Below, one piece after another: positions 17,344 to 25,616 of a DNA stretch of 64,000 nt (its first letter is position 1; every line of letters begins with the position of its first letter). Source of the DNA: Streptomyces cupreus (GTDB lineage Bacteria; Actinomycetota; Actinomycetes; Streptomycetales; Streptomycetaceae); NCBI RefSeq assembly GCF_014257025.1, contig NZ_JACMSF010000024.1, forward strand, positions 1-64,000, in the 5' to 3' direction. A program made the position numbers and the translations under genes. Under the pieces are notes generated by a model, which searched no databases, was not told the DNA's origin, and was given only the letters and a program-made list of their open reading frames with translations.

Positions 17344-17434
17344 CGCCGAGCTGGGTCAGGCGGGCCGGCCCGAAGACGTTGACCTCGCTCTGGGCGCGCG
17401 CCTCGTCCAGGGGGACGTCCTCGATGGAGCCGTA
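17344..17434 (-). pseudogene. Scrap of a short-chain dehydrogenase/reductase
   Basis: On the minus strand this 91-bp piece reads YGSIEDVPLDEARAQ followed by SEVNVFGPARLTQL, the helix-alpha-E region common in SDR oxidoreductases. No start, cofactor site or catalytic Tyr-x3-Lys remains. It abuts the broken propeller gene, so this is a junction of debris. Confidence 0.5.
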
Positions 17435-17473
17435 CGATCCTTGACGTGCTCCCTGGCCCGGCAGGTCGAGGAC

Positions 17474-17929
17474 TCAGGCTCTCTGGAACAGGTACATACC
17501 GACGATCTTCCCCTTGATCGCCAGGCGTTGCCCCGACGACAGCCACTTGTCACGTGACTCCTCGCCGAGCTGAACGTAGACGTATTGAGCGGTGTGCAGC
17601 TTCCAGCCCACATCTTCGATCCGCGACAGCAGGTCACTACGCGGCGAAGGGGGCACATCAGGGTGATCCACCTTGAGCTGGACCGTCGACGGCAGGCCGA
17701 GGTCCAGCCCGGTGCCGCCGTAGGGGCTCAAGCCGCCTGCGCTGCGCTGGTTGATCTCAGTCTCGAACCAACCATCACCGCGTTCAAACGCCTTGCGGGC
17801 CTGCTCAATGATGGGGCCCTGGAGCTTTTCCACGTACTCGTTCCACCGCTCGGTAGCGTCGACCTCCTGGGCCTCCGCCTGTGACGCAAGTTCTTCCTGC
17901 CTGCTCTGCCACCGCTCCTGGAACCCCAT
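17474..17929 (-). CDS. Hypothetical protein with N-terminal coiled coil
   Basis: This is a 151-residue protein with a good AGGGGG ribosome binding site. Residues 1-55 are strongly helical and charged (QERWQSRQEELASQAEAQEV and following), probably a coiled coil. The C-terminal part from about residue 75 is beta-rich, with VQLKVDHPDVPPSP, a VGWKLHTAQYVYVQLGEESRD segment and KGKIVGMYLFQ. There is no membrane segment or signal peptide. I do not recognise the family. The gene looks intact amid a decayed neighbourhood. Confidence 0.65.
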   Translation of the reverse strand: MGFQERWQSRQEELASQAEAQEVDATERWNEYVEKLQGPIIEQARKAFERGDGWFETEINQRSAGGLSPYGGTGLDLGLPSTVQLKVDHPDVPPSPRSDLLSRIEDVGWKLHTAQYVYVQLGEESRDKWLSSGQRLAIKGKIVGMYLFQRA

Positions 17930-18424
17930 CGGTACCCCCTCACGCGGCCCTGCCTCCAGGTGCAGTGACCCATACAGCTCGCTGCTTACACCAGTCAGCT
18001 CGGATGCGGCAAGGGATCAACCGCCATCTGCTGCTGGAGCGGCATACGGGCCCACGGTCATGCCTGGGATCGCCGTCACCGCCGTCAGCTCCTGTTGCGG
18101 TGGGTGGCTCTCTCGCCGCAGACCTGGCCCGTATTCGGCGTTGCAGAGAGCGTCGGCCTGCGCAGACATGAGCGCGTCGGCGAACGCCCGGGCAAACGCC
18201 CGGATCAGGTGGGAGCCCGTACACCACTTCTCGCAACCTCGCCCAGAGCCTTAGAGACTGCCCTCGCCATCAGCGATGGGTTTCTCGCATGCGCCGCAGA
18301 TAGCGAGAAGCTCGTACGTCAAGGCGTGCCCTCCAGCGGATGCGCAGCTACTTCGAAGCGTCCTCGATGGCCTCGAAGATGTCGGCGTCGACGCGTAGAG
18401 ACACCGCGCCGCGCGGCGCCAGCC
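17930..18424. other. Non-coding stretch
   Basis: Only short, arginine- or serine-rich shadow frames occur in these 495 bp. It holds the promoter of the minus-strand hypothetical gene; nothing else was recognised. Confidence 0.4.
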
Positions 18425-18912
18425 ACAGACGGGCCAGGGGCAGGAAATGCGGGGGCTGAAGGACGGCTGCTATCAAGGCACTTCTGACCTGGCCGATGCC
18501 GCGGCCGTGGACCGTCTGCCCGTCCATCTCACCGAGGAGCACGCCGACGCCACCCTCCTGGTCAACGTGGCCGGTGTCTTCGCCCCGAAGACCTTCCTGG
18601 AGCACACCGCCGAGGACCACGACCGCTACCAGGCCATCAACCGCCTCCTTCTTCCTCACCCAGACCGTCGCCGCCAACATGATCGACTGCGGCGCGAAGG
18701 GAGCCGTCGTCAACATCGGCTCCATGTGCGCCCACCAGGCCATCGCTGCCACATCCTCACCGGCGTACTAGATGGCCAAGGCCGGCCTGCACTCCCTGAC
18801 CCAGCTCCTCGCGATGGAACTCACCCCCAAGGCGGACATCGACTCGGCCCTCGACGGGTTCGCCGTCTGGAACATCGACGGCGGCGTCATGGCCGGCCGC
18901 GGCCATCCATCC
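18425..18912 (+). pseudogene. Short-chain dehydrogenase/reductase pseudogene with frameshift, stop and C-terminal loss
   Basis: The first frame gives the NAG-type strand (DATLLVNVAGVFAPKTFLEH to the helix ending YQAINR). The continuation FFLTQTVAANMIDCGAKGAV and then GSMCAHQAIAATSSPAY lies in another frame, so there is one frameshift near 18645. After the catalytic Tyr a TAG (18769-18771) interrupts the normal Y-x3-K segment, and MAKAGLHSLTQLLAMEL continues in the same frame. The N-terminal cofactor-binding region is missing, and the end jumps to VWNIDGGVMAGR, an internal deletion. At least four lesions make it non-functional. Confidence 0.8.
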
Positions 18913-18970
18913 GAACTTACTCACCCTTCCATTGAAAGTCCGGCGTCGACGCTCCGCGCCTCGCGGCAGC

Positions 18971-19002
18971 TTGACCTTGACACAGTGACAAGGCCTTCAC
19001 TG
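18971..19002 (+). promoter_or_regulatory. MerR-type promoter/operator of the HEAT-MerR operon
   Basis: CCTTGACACAGTGACAAGG (18975-18993) is an imperfect 19-bp palindrome, with 16 of 19 positions symmetric counting the centre as a mismatch. It lies in the spacer between a -35-like TTGACC (18971-18976) and a -10-like TTCACT (18997-19002). The spacer is 20 bp, longer than the usual 17, which is the hallmark of MerR-activated promoters. A MerR protein is the second gene of the operon, so autoregulation is inferred. Confidence 0.6.
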
Positions 19003-19022
19003 TGGCCAGGGAGGTGCTCTCC

Positions 19023-19685
19023 ATGCCCAAAGGGAACACGAACACATTGGCAGCGCTGCAGGGGCTGCGGAACAGCGACCCGTCAGTGCGGCTCAAGGCG
19101 GCGCTGGCGGTCGGCACGGCTCCGGACCCTCGATGCGTCGACGGGCTCATTGAGCAGTGCGCGACGGAGCCTGAATTTTATGTACGGGACATGCTCACCT
19201 GGGCGCTCACCCGGCACTCATCGCAGATCACGGTCCCGAAGCTCATGGACGAACTCCGCTCGGAGCGTGCGCAGGCCCGAAGCCAGGCACTGCACACCCT
19301 GTCCAAGATCGGCGACCGGCGGGCGTGGCCGGCGATCACACGCGCGCATCTGACCGACGCCGACGACGAGGTAGCACAGAGCGCCTGGCGAGCCGCGGTC
19401 GTCCTCGTGCCCGAAGCCGAGAAACCCACGTTGGCCGAGATACTGGCAACCCAACTCGGTCGCGGCGAACGGGAAACACAGTTGAGCCTCAGCCGGGCAC
19501 TGATCGCACTCGGCGAGGCGGCCGAGCCCGCACTGCGCACCGCCAAGACGCACAGCGCCCCTCGCGTACGGCAGCACGCGATCGCCACGGAGCGACTGTC
19601 GCACAGTCCGGATGCCGCATGCGAGTTCGCGCTTGAGGAGGCGAAGCGCATCGTAGCCCTTGGCCCCACCCGGCAGGAGGAGTGA
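19023..19685 (+). CDS. HEAT-repeat protein
   Basis: The protein is 220 residues, entirely helical, made of about five HEAT/PBS-lyase-type units such as SDPSVRLKAALAVGTAPDP, AQARSQALHTLSKIGD and ADDEVAQSAWRAAVVLV. HEAT solenoids bind other proteins or nucleic acid; no enzyme motif is present. The ATG at 19023 has GGGAGG seven bases ahead. It is the first gene of a two-gene operon with a MerR regulator that carries the same repeat type, separated by six bases, so the two proteins may bind each other through their repeats. Confidence 0.8.
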   Translation: MPKGNTNTLAALQGLRNSDPSVRLKAALAVGTAPDPRCVDGLIEQCATEPEFYVRDMLTWALTRHSSQITVPKLMDELRSERAQARSQALHTLSKIGDRRAWPAITRAHLTDADDEVAQSAWRAAVVLVPEAEKPTLAEILATQLGRGERETQLSLSRALIALGEAAEPALRTAKTHSAPRVRQHAIATERLSHSPDAACEFALEEAKRIVALGPTRQEE

Positions 19686-19691
19686 ACAGCG

Positions 19692-20693
19692 GTGTTGATC
19701 GGCGATGTGGCACGGAGGTCCGGGGTCAGCGCGCGCATGCTCCGGCACTATGAATCGCTCGGCCTGGTGCAGCCCACAGGACGCACACCGACCGGATATC
19801 GCGAGTACTCCAACGCGGACATCCAGAGAATCTTCCATATCGAGAGCCTGCGGTCCTTGGGACTGTCGCTGCGCGACGTCGGACGCGCCCTGGACGATCC
19901 CGGCTTCAAACCCTCGGAGCTCGTCGCCGACCTCATCCGCCAGACACGCGAACGCATCGCACGCGAGCAGGAGTTGCTCCGGCACCTCCGACGCATCGAT
20001 GCCGCGGAACCCTCCGGCTGGGAGAACGTCCTCCAGATCGTCTCCCTCCTGCAAGCCCTGACGTCGGAGAGCGCCGGGAAGCGCCAGCGCGCGGCCTTGT
20101 CCTCGGTCGAAGAAGTTCCGGTGCCGGTGGAAGCGCTGGTCGACGCTGTGCTCAACGAGACGGAACCCAACGTCGCCGGAGCCCTTCGCTGGGCTCTGGC
20201 TCAGACCGGAGAGGCAGCACTGGCGCTGCTGGCGGAGGGCCTGGCCTCGCCGGAGGCAGAGGTGCGCAAGCGTGCCGTCCAGGCTGTCGCCGAGATCCCG
20301 AACGCCGCGGCGACTGCGCTGCTCCAAGACGCCCTCACCAGCTCCGACCTCGCGGTTCGCCGGTGCGCGGCGCTGCCGCTGAGCGCACATGGTGTCGTCG
20401 ACTCGATCCCCACTCTGATCAACATGATCGCCGACGGCGTGAACGACGTTGATGCCGCTGACGCGCTGGGCGCGCTGGCGCGTGAACCTTCAGTGGCGGA
20501 GACGATCGCTGCCGATGTCATCAACCGCCTTGCCGACAGCACCACTGACGCCGCACGTCGACGCCTCGCACAGGCCCTCGCGGACATCCCCGGCACCACG
20601 GCGTCACGCGCCCTGGCAGAACTGTCGGACGACCAAGACCGTGCCGTCGCGCTCACCGCGACATACCTTCTCCAGCTGCGCGACTCACCCTGA
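19692..20693 (+). CDS. MerR-family regulator fused to a HEAT-repeat domain
   Basis: The 333-residue protein uses GTG at 19692, with GGAGGAG nine bases ahead. Residues 1-70 are a MerR winged helix (IGDVARRSGVSARMLRHYES to GYREYSNADIQRI), followed by the long dimerisation helix (ELVADLIRQTRERIAREQEL). From about residue 140 to the end, where MerR proteins usually carry a short ligand site, there is an extended helical array with repeated PEAEVRKRAVQAVAEIPNA-type HEAT units. No metal-binding cysteines or small drug-binding domain are seen. The likely signal is therefore a protein or protein state sensed by the repeats. It probably activates its own operon. Confidence 0.82.
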   Translation: MLIGDVARRSGVSARMLRHYESLGLVQPTGRTPTGYREYSNADIQRIFHIESLRSLGLSLRDVGRALDDPGFKPSELVADLIRQTRERIAREQELLRHLRRIDAAEPSGWENVLQIVSLLQALTSESAGKRQRAALSSVEEVPVPVEALVDAVLNETEPNVAGALRWALAQTGEAALALLAEGLASPEAEVRKRAVQAVAEIPNAAATALLQDALTSSDLAVRRCAALPLSAHGVVDSIPTLINMIADGVNDVDAADALGALAREPSVAETIAADVINRLADSTTDAARRRLAQALADIPGTTASRALAELSDDQDRAVALTATYLLQLRDSP

Positions 20694-20715
20694 CAGCGTG
20701 TCGGCTGTACGGCTT

Positions 20716-20748
20716 CCTGGGCGCCCGTCACCCGGCGAGACGCCCAGG
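20716..20748 (+). terminator. 8-bp hairpin between convergent genes
   Basis: CCTGGGCG (20716-20723) pairs with CGCCCAGG (20741-20748). It lies 22 bp after the MerR stop and before the end of the minus-strand nuclease gene. Confidence 0.45.
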
Positions 20749-20774
20749 CGGACGCCGGCGGTCGCGGGAGCCCC

Positions 20775-21614
20775 CTAAGTTGCGTCCAGGTCGCTGTGCA
20801 GCAGGTAGTGGTCTGAGTACGCGGAGGTTTGCACGCGGTGCGTGCGCGGCGCGATGCCTCGCAGGAAGATGTAGTCGAACTTGGTGTGCCATTCGGTGGT
20901 CGGCTCGCAGGCACCGACGGGCGAGGGATGGCACCGGGGGTCGACGTCCGTGGCCAGTGCCCATATCGGCGTGAGTTCGGGGGCGTCCGGGACGGCGTTG
21001 AAGTCCCCGAGGACGATGGTGCGGTCGTACGGGGCGACCGCTGCCGCGAGTACGTCCGTCTGCTCTGCTCGGACCTGTTCTTGACGTCGTTCGGCGAGGT
21101 GGGTGTTGAAGACCCGGACCGGTCGGCCGCCCACCCGGGTGGTGACGGCCATGTACCCACGGTCTTCGGATCCCCCGTCGGGGTACTCCACGTTGACGCG
21201 GTCCGTCATCGGTGCCGCCGACAGGATCGCCTGGCCGTAGGCTCCCGGATGCCACGGCACTCCCCCGCAGCGGCTCCAATTCCGCAGAACCGTCCCGTAC
21301 TCGACGTGGTAGACCAGCCCGTAAAGGCTCTCCAGATAGTCCCGGATCCTTGCGACGTCCCGCTCGCACGCTTCTTGCAGGCCGATGACCTGGGGCGCGT
21401 ATGTGGCGATCTCCGCTGCCCGGTCGACGTTGCTCTCCTCGCAGGGATTGCAGAGGTTCCACGTCATCACCCGGTTCGGGACCACATCCCTGACGGCACC
21501 GACGGGCAGCGGCCTGCCGACGGGGGCCCCGCTCGGTGCACTGGGCCCGACCAGCACCGTACAGGCCACGATCATGGCGCCCGCGAGCAAACGCATGCCC
21601 CTTGCGAGCACCAT
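20775..21614 (-). CDS. Secreted endonuclease/exonuclease/phosphatase (EEP) family protein
   Basis: The protein is about 280 residues. A hydrophobic N-terminal segment (MRLLAGAMIVACTVLVG) indicates a Sec signal peptide or membrane anchor. The EEP core shows VMTWNLCNP, the catalytic Glu in PQVIGLQEACERD, FNTHLAERR, the LGDFNAVPD Asp-x-Asn and the C-terminal SDHYLL His. These are the metal and acid/base residues of DNase I-like phosphodiesterases, so extracellular DNA, RNA, phospholipid or phosphate esters are possible substrates. AGGAGG lies only two bases from the ATG at 21614 but five from the GTG at 21611, so translation may start at 21611. Confidence 0.85.
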   Translation of the reverse strand: MVLARGMRLLAGAMIVACTVLVGPSAPSGAPVGRPLPVGAVRDVVPNRVMTWNLCNPCEESNVDRAAEIATYAPQVIGLQEACERDVARIRDYLESLYGLVYHVEYGTVLRNWSRCGGVPWHPGAYGQAILSAAPMTDRVNVEYPDGGSEDRGYMAVTTRVGGRPVRVFNTHLAERRQEQVRAEQTDVLAAAVAPYDRTIVLGDFNAVPDAPELTPIWALATDVDPRCHPSPVGACEPTTEWHTKFDYIFLRGIAPRTHRVQTSAYSDHYLLHSDLDAT

Positions 21615-21753
21615 CGCCTCCTGACTGTGCACACATGGTTTCGGACGTCTCCCCACACGAGATTATGGGACCGCCTCGTCAGCGACACAGCCTGCCCCAG
21701 CCGAACCACTGGATCAGGAGGCTGGTTTGCCGGTATCCGCGACAGCGAAGGCC

Positions 21754-24039
21754 TTACTGCTGTGCCGCGAGGGCGTCCGCGATCGCCGTGCGCGAGGTGA
21801 TGTTGAGCTTGGCGAGGATGCGTTCGACGTGGGTGTCCGCGGTCCGCTTGGAGATCACCAGCCGTTCGGCGACCTCCCGGTTGGACAGTCCTTGCACAAC
21901 CAGGGCCGCGACCTCGGTTTCGCGTGCGGTGAGGGTGTGGGTGGCGGAGTCGTTGCCCCGGTCAGCCGATGCGGTGTGCGCCGAGGGCGGTGCGTCGGCA
22001 TCCGCCCGTACCGCGTGGAGGATCTCGGTGCCCGTCATGCGTGCGCCGACGGTGTGCCAGCGGTCGAATGCCGGCCTGCCGAGCGCGGTCCGGGCGGCTC
22101 TGTGCACGGTTTGCTGCTGCTCCATCATCGAGGGCAGCAGCGCGATGGGATCGCCGGTCAGGCGGCGCGCGCTGGCGGCGTAGCCCAGCAGCCAGGCCGC
22201 CTGGCAGAACCGTTCTTTCCGAGCGGCGTGCCAGGCCAGTCCCAGGCAGCACAGCGCGGCGACGAGCACGTCTCCGACCTCGCTCACCGCCTCCAGCGCG
22301 TGGTGCAGGGGCTGCGCGCTCTCCTCGGGGCGCCCGGCGAGCCAGAGGATGATGCCCTGCGCCGCCAAGGTGGAGGCGTAGATCTGGCGTTCTCCGGTGC
22401 CTTCGAGGTGGCCGAGTCCGGTGTCGCAGTACTCCAGCGCGCCGTCGATGTCGCCGAGGACCGCCCGCAGCAGGGCGCCTTCGTAGTGCACCACGCCCAT
22501 CCCCAGGGCGTCGCCTGCCGCGACGATCCGCCGGCGGCCCTCTTCCAGTTCGGCGAGCCCTTCGTCGATCTCCCCGCACAGGGCGCGCATCGCTCCCAGA
22601 TACGGCTGGGTGAACATCTCCACGCGCGTCTCACCGCACTGTCGTGCCGCCTCACGGGCCCGGGTGAACTGCTCCGGTGCCTTGGTCAGATCGCCGCTCC
22701 ACACCGCGAACACGCCGGTCATGAACAGGCCCCAGGCGCGCGGCGCGCAGTCCTCGGCCACCAGTTCCAGGCCCCTCTCGATCCAGAAGCGTCCTTCGGA
22801 GAGGGCCCCGGCCGCCCGCCAGTAGGGGGCGAGTTGCGCGGCCAGCCACAGTCCCTCCGGTGCCCGGTCCTCGGTGGCGTAGGCGTAGTGCAGGGCGGCC
22901 CGGATATCGGCGATCTCCGCACGGACCGCCTTGTGCAGTTCGGCCTGGTTCTCGGTCATCAGCTCGTCCCACAGCCGCGCGCCCAAGTGCCGGTAGTGCG
23001 TGAAGTGCCGCGCCCGCACCGCGTCGGTGTCGGCCGCGGTGAGCCGTTGGCCGCCGTAGGTACGCATGGTGTCCAGCAGCCGGTACCGTCCGCTGTCGTC
23101 GGCGCGCTCCAGCACCGACTTGTCCACCAGGCCGGCCAGCGTTTCCAGTACGTCCTGGGCCTGGAGGGGGCCGCCGGTGCACACCCTCTCCGCTGTGGGG
23201 AGTTCGAAGGATCCGGCGAACACCGTCAGTCGTGCCCACAGCAGTTGCTGGGCGGGGGTGCACAGTTCGTAGGACCAGTCGATCGCGGCACGCAGGGTCT
23301 GGTGCCGGACGGGTGCGGTGCGCCGGGTGCCGGTCAGTGCTCCGAATCGCTGGTCCAGCCGGGCCACCATCTGTTCCAGCGGCAGCGTCCGCAGCCGGAC
23401 CGCGGCCAGTTCCAGGGCCAGGGGGATTCCTTCCATCCTGGCGACCAGCGTCTCGATGCGGTCCCGGTTGGCGTCGGTGACCGCGAAGTCCGGCACCGCG
23501 GCCGCCGCCCGCTGCACGAACAACTCCAGCGCATCCTCGACGGGGAGCGGGGCGATGGGCAGGCAGTGTTCGCCGGGCACATCGAGGGGCTGTCGGCTGG
23601 TGGCCAGCACGCACACATCCGCCGCCTCCCGCAGCAGGGTGTCGCACACTGTCGCGCAGGCGTCCACGAGGTGCTCGCAGGTGTCCAGGATGATCAGCAG
23701 ACGGCGGCTCCGCAGATGGGCGACCAGCGCGTCCAACGGCTCCATGCCCGGCTGCTCGGGCAGTTCGAGCACAGCGCCGAGAGTCGCCGGGAGCAGTTCC
23801 GGGTCGCGCAGCGCCGACAGCTCCGCCGGCCACACTCCGTCGGGGAAGCGTTCATGCAGGGCCGCCGCGGCCCGCAGTGCCGTCCGGCTCTTTCCCACTC
23901 CGCCCGGCCCGACCAGGGTGACCAGCGGCGCGTGCTGGAACACCCTCTGCACCAGGGCGAGTTCCTCGGCCCGCCCGACGAAACTGGTCCGTTCGGCGGG
24001 CAGTTGTCCACCGCGACGCTGCCCGAACCCGAGCCCCAT
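21754..24039 (-). CDS. STAND-type NTPase regulator with LuxR helix-turn-helix
   Basis: This is a 761-residue transcription factor. An NB-ARC/STAND ATPase occupies the N-terminal half: the entry motif SFVGRAEELALVQ, Walker A VGPGGVGKS near 45-53, Walker B LLIILDTCEHL and the sensor CVLATSRQPL. A helical, TPR-like sensor region covers about 330-670. The C-terminal LuxR domain reads LTARETEVAALVVQGLSNRE and continues to the recognition helix. Such proteins (AfsR/LAL-like) couple ligand binding and ATP to DNA binding. The ATG at 24039 was preferred over 24075, where the extra residues are basic and unlike the family. Its target is unknown; it lies upstream of the EEP gene on the same strand, 139 bp away. 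Confidence 0.85.
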   Translation of the reverse strand: MGLGFGQRRGGQLPAERTSFVGRAEELALVQRVFQHAPLVTLVGPGGVGKSRTALRAAAALHERFPDGVWPAELSALRDPELLPATLGAVLELPEQPGMEPLDALVAHLRSRRLLIILDTCEHLVDACATVCDTLLREAADVCVLATSRQPLDVPGEHCLPIAPLPVEDALELFVQRAAAAVPDFAVTDANRDRIETLVARMEGIPLALELAAVRLRTLPLEQMVARLDQRFGALTGTRRTAPVRHQTLRAAIDWSYELCTPAQQLLWARLTVFAGSFELPTAERVCTGGPLQAQDVLETLAGLVDKSVLERADDSGRYRLLDTMRTYGGQRLTAADTDAVRARHFTHYRHLGARLWDELMTENQAELHKAVRAEIADIRAALHYAYATEDRAPEGLWLAAQLAPYWRAAGALSEGRFWIERGLELVAEDCAPRAWGLFMTGVFAVWSGDLTKAPEQFTRAREAARQCGETRVEMFTQPYLGAMRALCGEIDEGLAELEEGRRRIVAAGDALGMGVVHYEGALLRAVLGDIDGALEYCDTGLGHLEGTGERQIYASTLAAQGIILWLAGRPEESAQPLHHALEAVSEVGDVLVAALCCLGLAWHAARKERFCQAAWLLGYAASARRLTGDPIALLPSMMEQQQTVHRAARTALGRPAFDRWHTVGARMTGTEILHAVRADADAPPSAHTASADRGNDSATHTLTARETEVAALVVQGLSNREVAERLVISKRTADTHVERILAKLNITSRTAIADALAAQQ

Positions 24040-24230
24040 AGTGGGTTGCCCCCGTGACCGTCTCCCGGGGCCCACCCCGCGCGGGCCCCGGCGCAGACTA
24101 TGAGCCCTGATCCGAAGGATGAGGGCTGCCTGGCCGCCATCTCCGGCACGCGTCGCGGACCGATGCAGTGATGAGGCGGAAAGGCAGGGCGGAACCGAAC
24201 AGCCAGACTCAGGGTGAACAGCTGCGATCC

Positions 24231-24299
24231 GGTTTCACCGGAAACGTGGTCGACCTGGTGGTCGGCATCGTGATCGGCGGCGTCGCGAGCATCGCCGGG
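24231..24299 (+). pseudogene. Possible scrap of an MscL mechanosensitive channel
   Basis: Within the 364-bp divergent region 24040-24403 one frame reads GFTGNVVDLVVGIVIGGVAS. This resembles the first transmembrane helix of MscL (RGNVVDLAVAVVIGAAF in the family, from memory). The similarity stops after about 23 codons, with no rest of the channel. It may be chance; the region otherwise must contain the promoters of the STAND regulator and of the FAD/sigma operon. Confidence 0.3.
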
Positions 24300-24403
24300 C
24301 GGCGCCGCCATCCCGTGACTCACATCACACGAAGTTCCTGTCAGCAATCGGGGCGCTGTCCCGCTCAAGTCACCGACAGCAAGCGAACCGACAGGAGCAT
24401 CAC

Positions 24404-25606
24404 ATGAAGCACCGCATCGTCGTCCTCGGCGCCGGCTACGCCGGGGCCTACGCGGCCGGCACCCTGGCCCGCCGGCTGTCCCCGGCGCACACCGAGATCA
24501 CCGTGGTCAACGCCGAGCCGGACTTCGTCCAGCGAATGCGGCTGCACCAGCTCGCGGCCGGCCGGGGCATCGAGGCTCCGAAGCTCGCCGACGTCTTCGC
24601 CGGCACGGGGATACGGCTGCGCCTGGCCCGCGTCACCGCCGTCGACCCCGAGCGCCAGGTCGTCGCCGTGGCCGACGCCGACGGCGGCGGCGAACTCGGC
24701 TACGACACGCTCATGTACGCACTCGGCAGCCACGGCGCCGACCACGGCGTCCCCGGCGCGGCCGAGCACGCCTTCGACGTCGCCGCCCGGCCCTCGGCGC
24801 TGCGCCTGCGCGAGCGCCTGGACCACCTGGGCAGGCGGGGCGAGGGCGGGAGTGTGGTGGTCGTCGGCGACGGGCTGACCGGGATCGAGACCGCCACCGA
24901 GTTCGCCGAGTCCCGGCCCGGTCTGTCGGTGGCGCTGATCGCCCGCGGCCGGCTGGGCGCCCGGCTCTCCGCCGGAGCCCGCGGCCATCTGCGCCAGGCC
25001 TGCGACCGGCTGGGCATCACCGTCCTGGAGCACACCACCGTCGAAGCCGTCGAAGCGACGCGGGTGCTGTGCGCCGACGGCACCGCCCTGGCGTCCGACG
25101 CGACCGTGTGGACGGCCGGGTTCGCGGTCGGTCCCATCGCCACCGCCGGCGGTCTTGAGGTCACCGACAACGGCCGGATCGTCGTCGATCGCACCATGCG
25201 ATCGGTCTCGCACCCGAGCGTCTACGCCATCGGTGACAGCGCCTACGTCATCGGCGACAACGGCCGGCCGCTGCCGATGTCCTGCGCCTCGGCCGGCTAC
25301 ACCGGCCGCCAGGCCGTCGAGGCGATCGTGGGACGCCTGACCGGTCGCAAGATCCCGAACACCAAGCTGGTCTACACCTACAACCACATCAGCCTCGGGC
25401 GGCGGGACGGGATCCTGCAGTCGGTCGACGACGAAGGGCAGGCGAAGCCGAAGTACATGGGCGGCCGGAGGCCCGCGCGGATCAAGGCGGCCATCCTCAA
25501 GATATCGCTGTGGGCCACCTCGCACCCGACCTTCGGCATACCCCAGCGCAAGCGCCGCCTGGCCGCCGCGCCAAATGCGGCTGCCGAGAACCGCGTTGCC
25601 GCCTAG
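24404..25606 (+). CDS. FAD-dependent pyridine-nucleotide oxidoreductase (NDH-2-like)
   Basis: The 400-residue flavoenzyme has two dinucleotide-binding folds: FAD-binding IVVLGAGYAGAYAAG at residues 5-19, NAD(P)-binding VVVVGDGLTGIETATEF near 155, and the second FAD motif VYAIGDSAYV near 285. The overall plan matches type II NADH dehydrogenases and related quinone- or ferredoxin-reducing enzymes, but no C-terminal membrane helix is evident. A CAGGAG ribosome binding site precedes the ATG. The sigma-factor gene begins about 10 bp after its stop, so they form an operon; the oxidoreductase may be the enzyme whose expression the sigma factor controls. Confidence 0.87.
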   Translation: MKHRIVVLGAGYAGAYAAGTLARRLSPAHTEITVVNAEPDFVQRMRLHQLAAGRGIEAPKLADVFAGTGIRLRLARVTAVDPERQVVAVADADGGGELGYDTLMYALGSHGADHGVPGAAEHAFDVAARPSALRLRERLDHLGRRGEGGSVVVVGDGLTGIETATEFAESRPGLSVALIARGRLGARLSAGARGHLRQACDRLGITVLEHTTVEAVEATRVLCADGTALASDATVWTAGFAVGPIATAGGLEVTDNGRIVVDRTMRSVSHPSVYAIGDSAYVIGDNGRPLPMSCASAGYTGRQAVEAIVGRLTGRKIPNTKLVYTYNHISLGRRDGILQSVDDEGQAKPKYMGGRRPARIKAAILKISLWATSHPTFGIPQRKRRLAAAPNAAAENRVAA

Positions 25607-25616
25607 GGTGGTCCGC

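Noticed and set aside
21727..24057. Long plus-strand frame (776 codons) opposite the STAND/LuxR gene
   Set aside because: Exact antisense shadow of a gene with convincing Walker, NB-ARC and LuxR motifs.
24231..24299. Intact mscL gene
   Set aside because: Only about 23 codons resemble one MscL helix; no rest of the channel exists, so it is listed only as a doubtful scrap.
24304..24400. ECF41-type promoter (TGTCACA plus CGTC) before the FAD oxidoreductase gene
   Set aside because: Only partial matches (CATCACAC, CTGTC) with wrong spacing were found.
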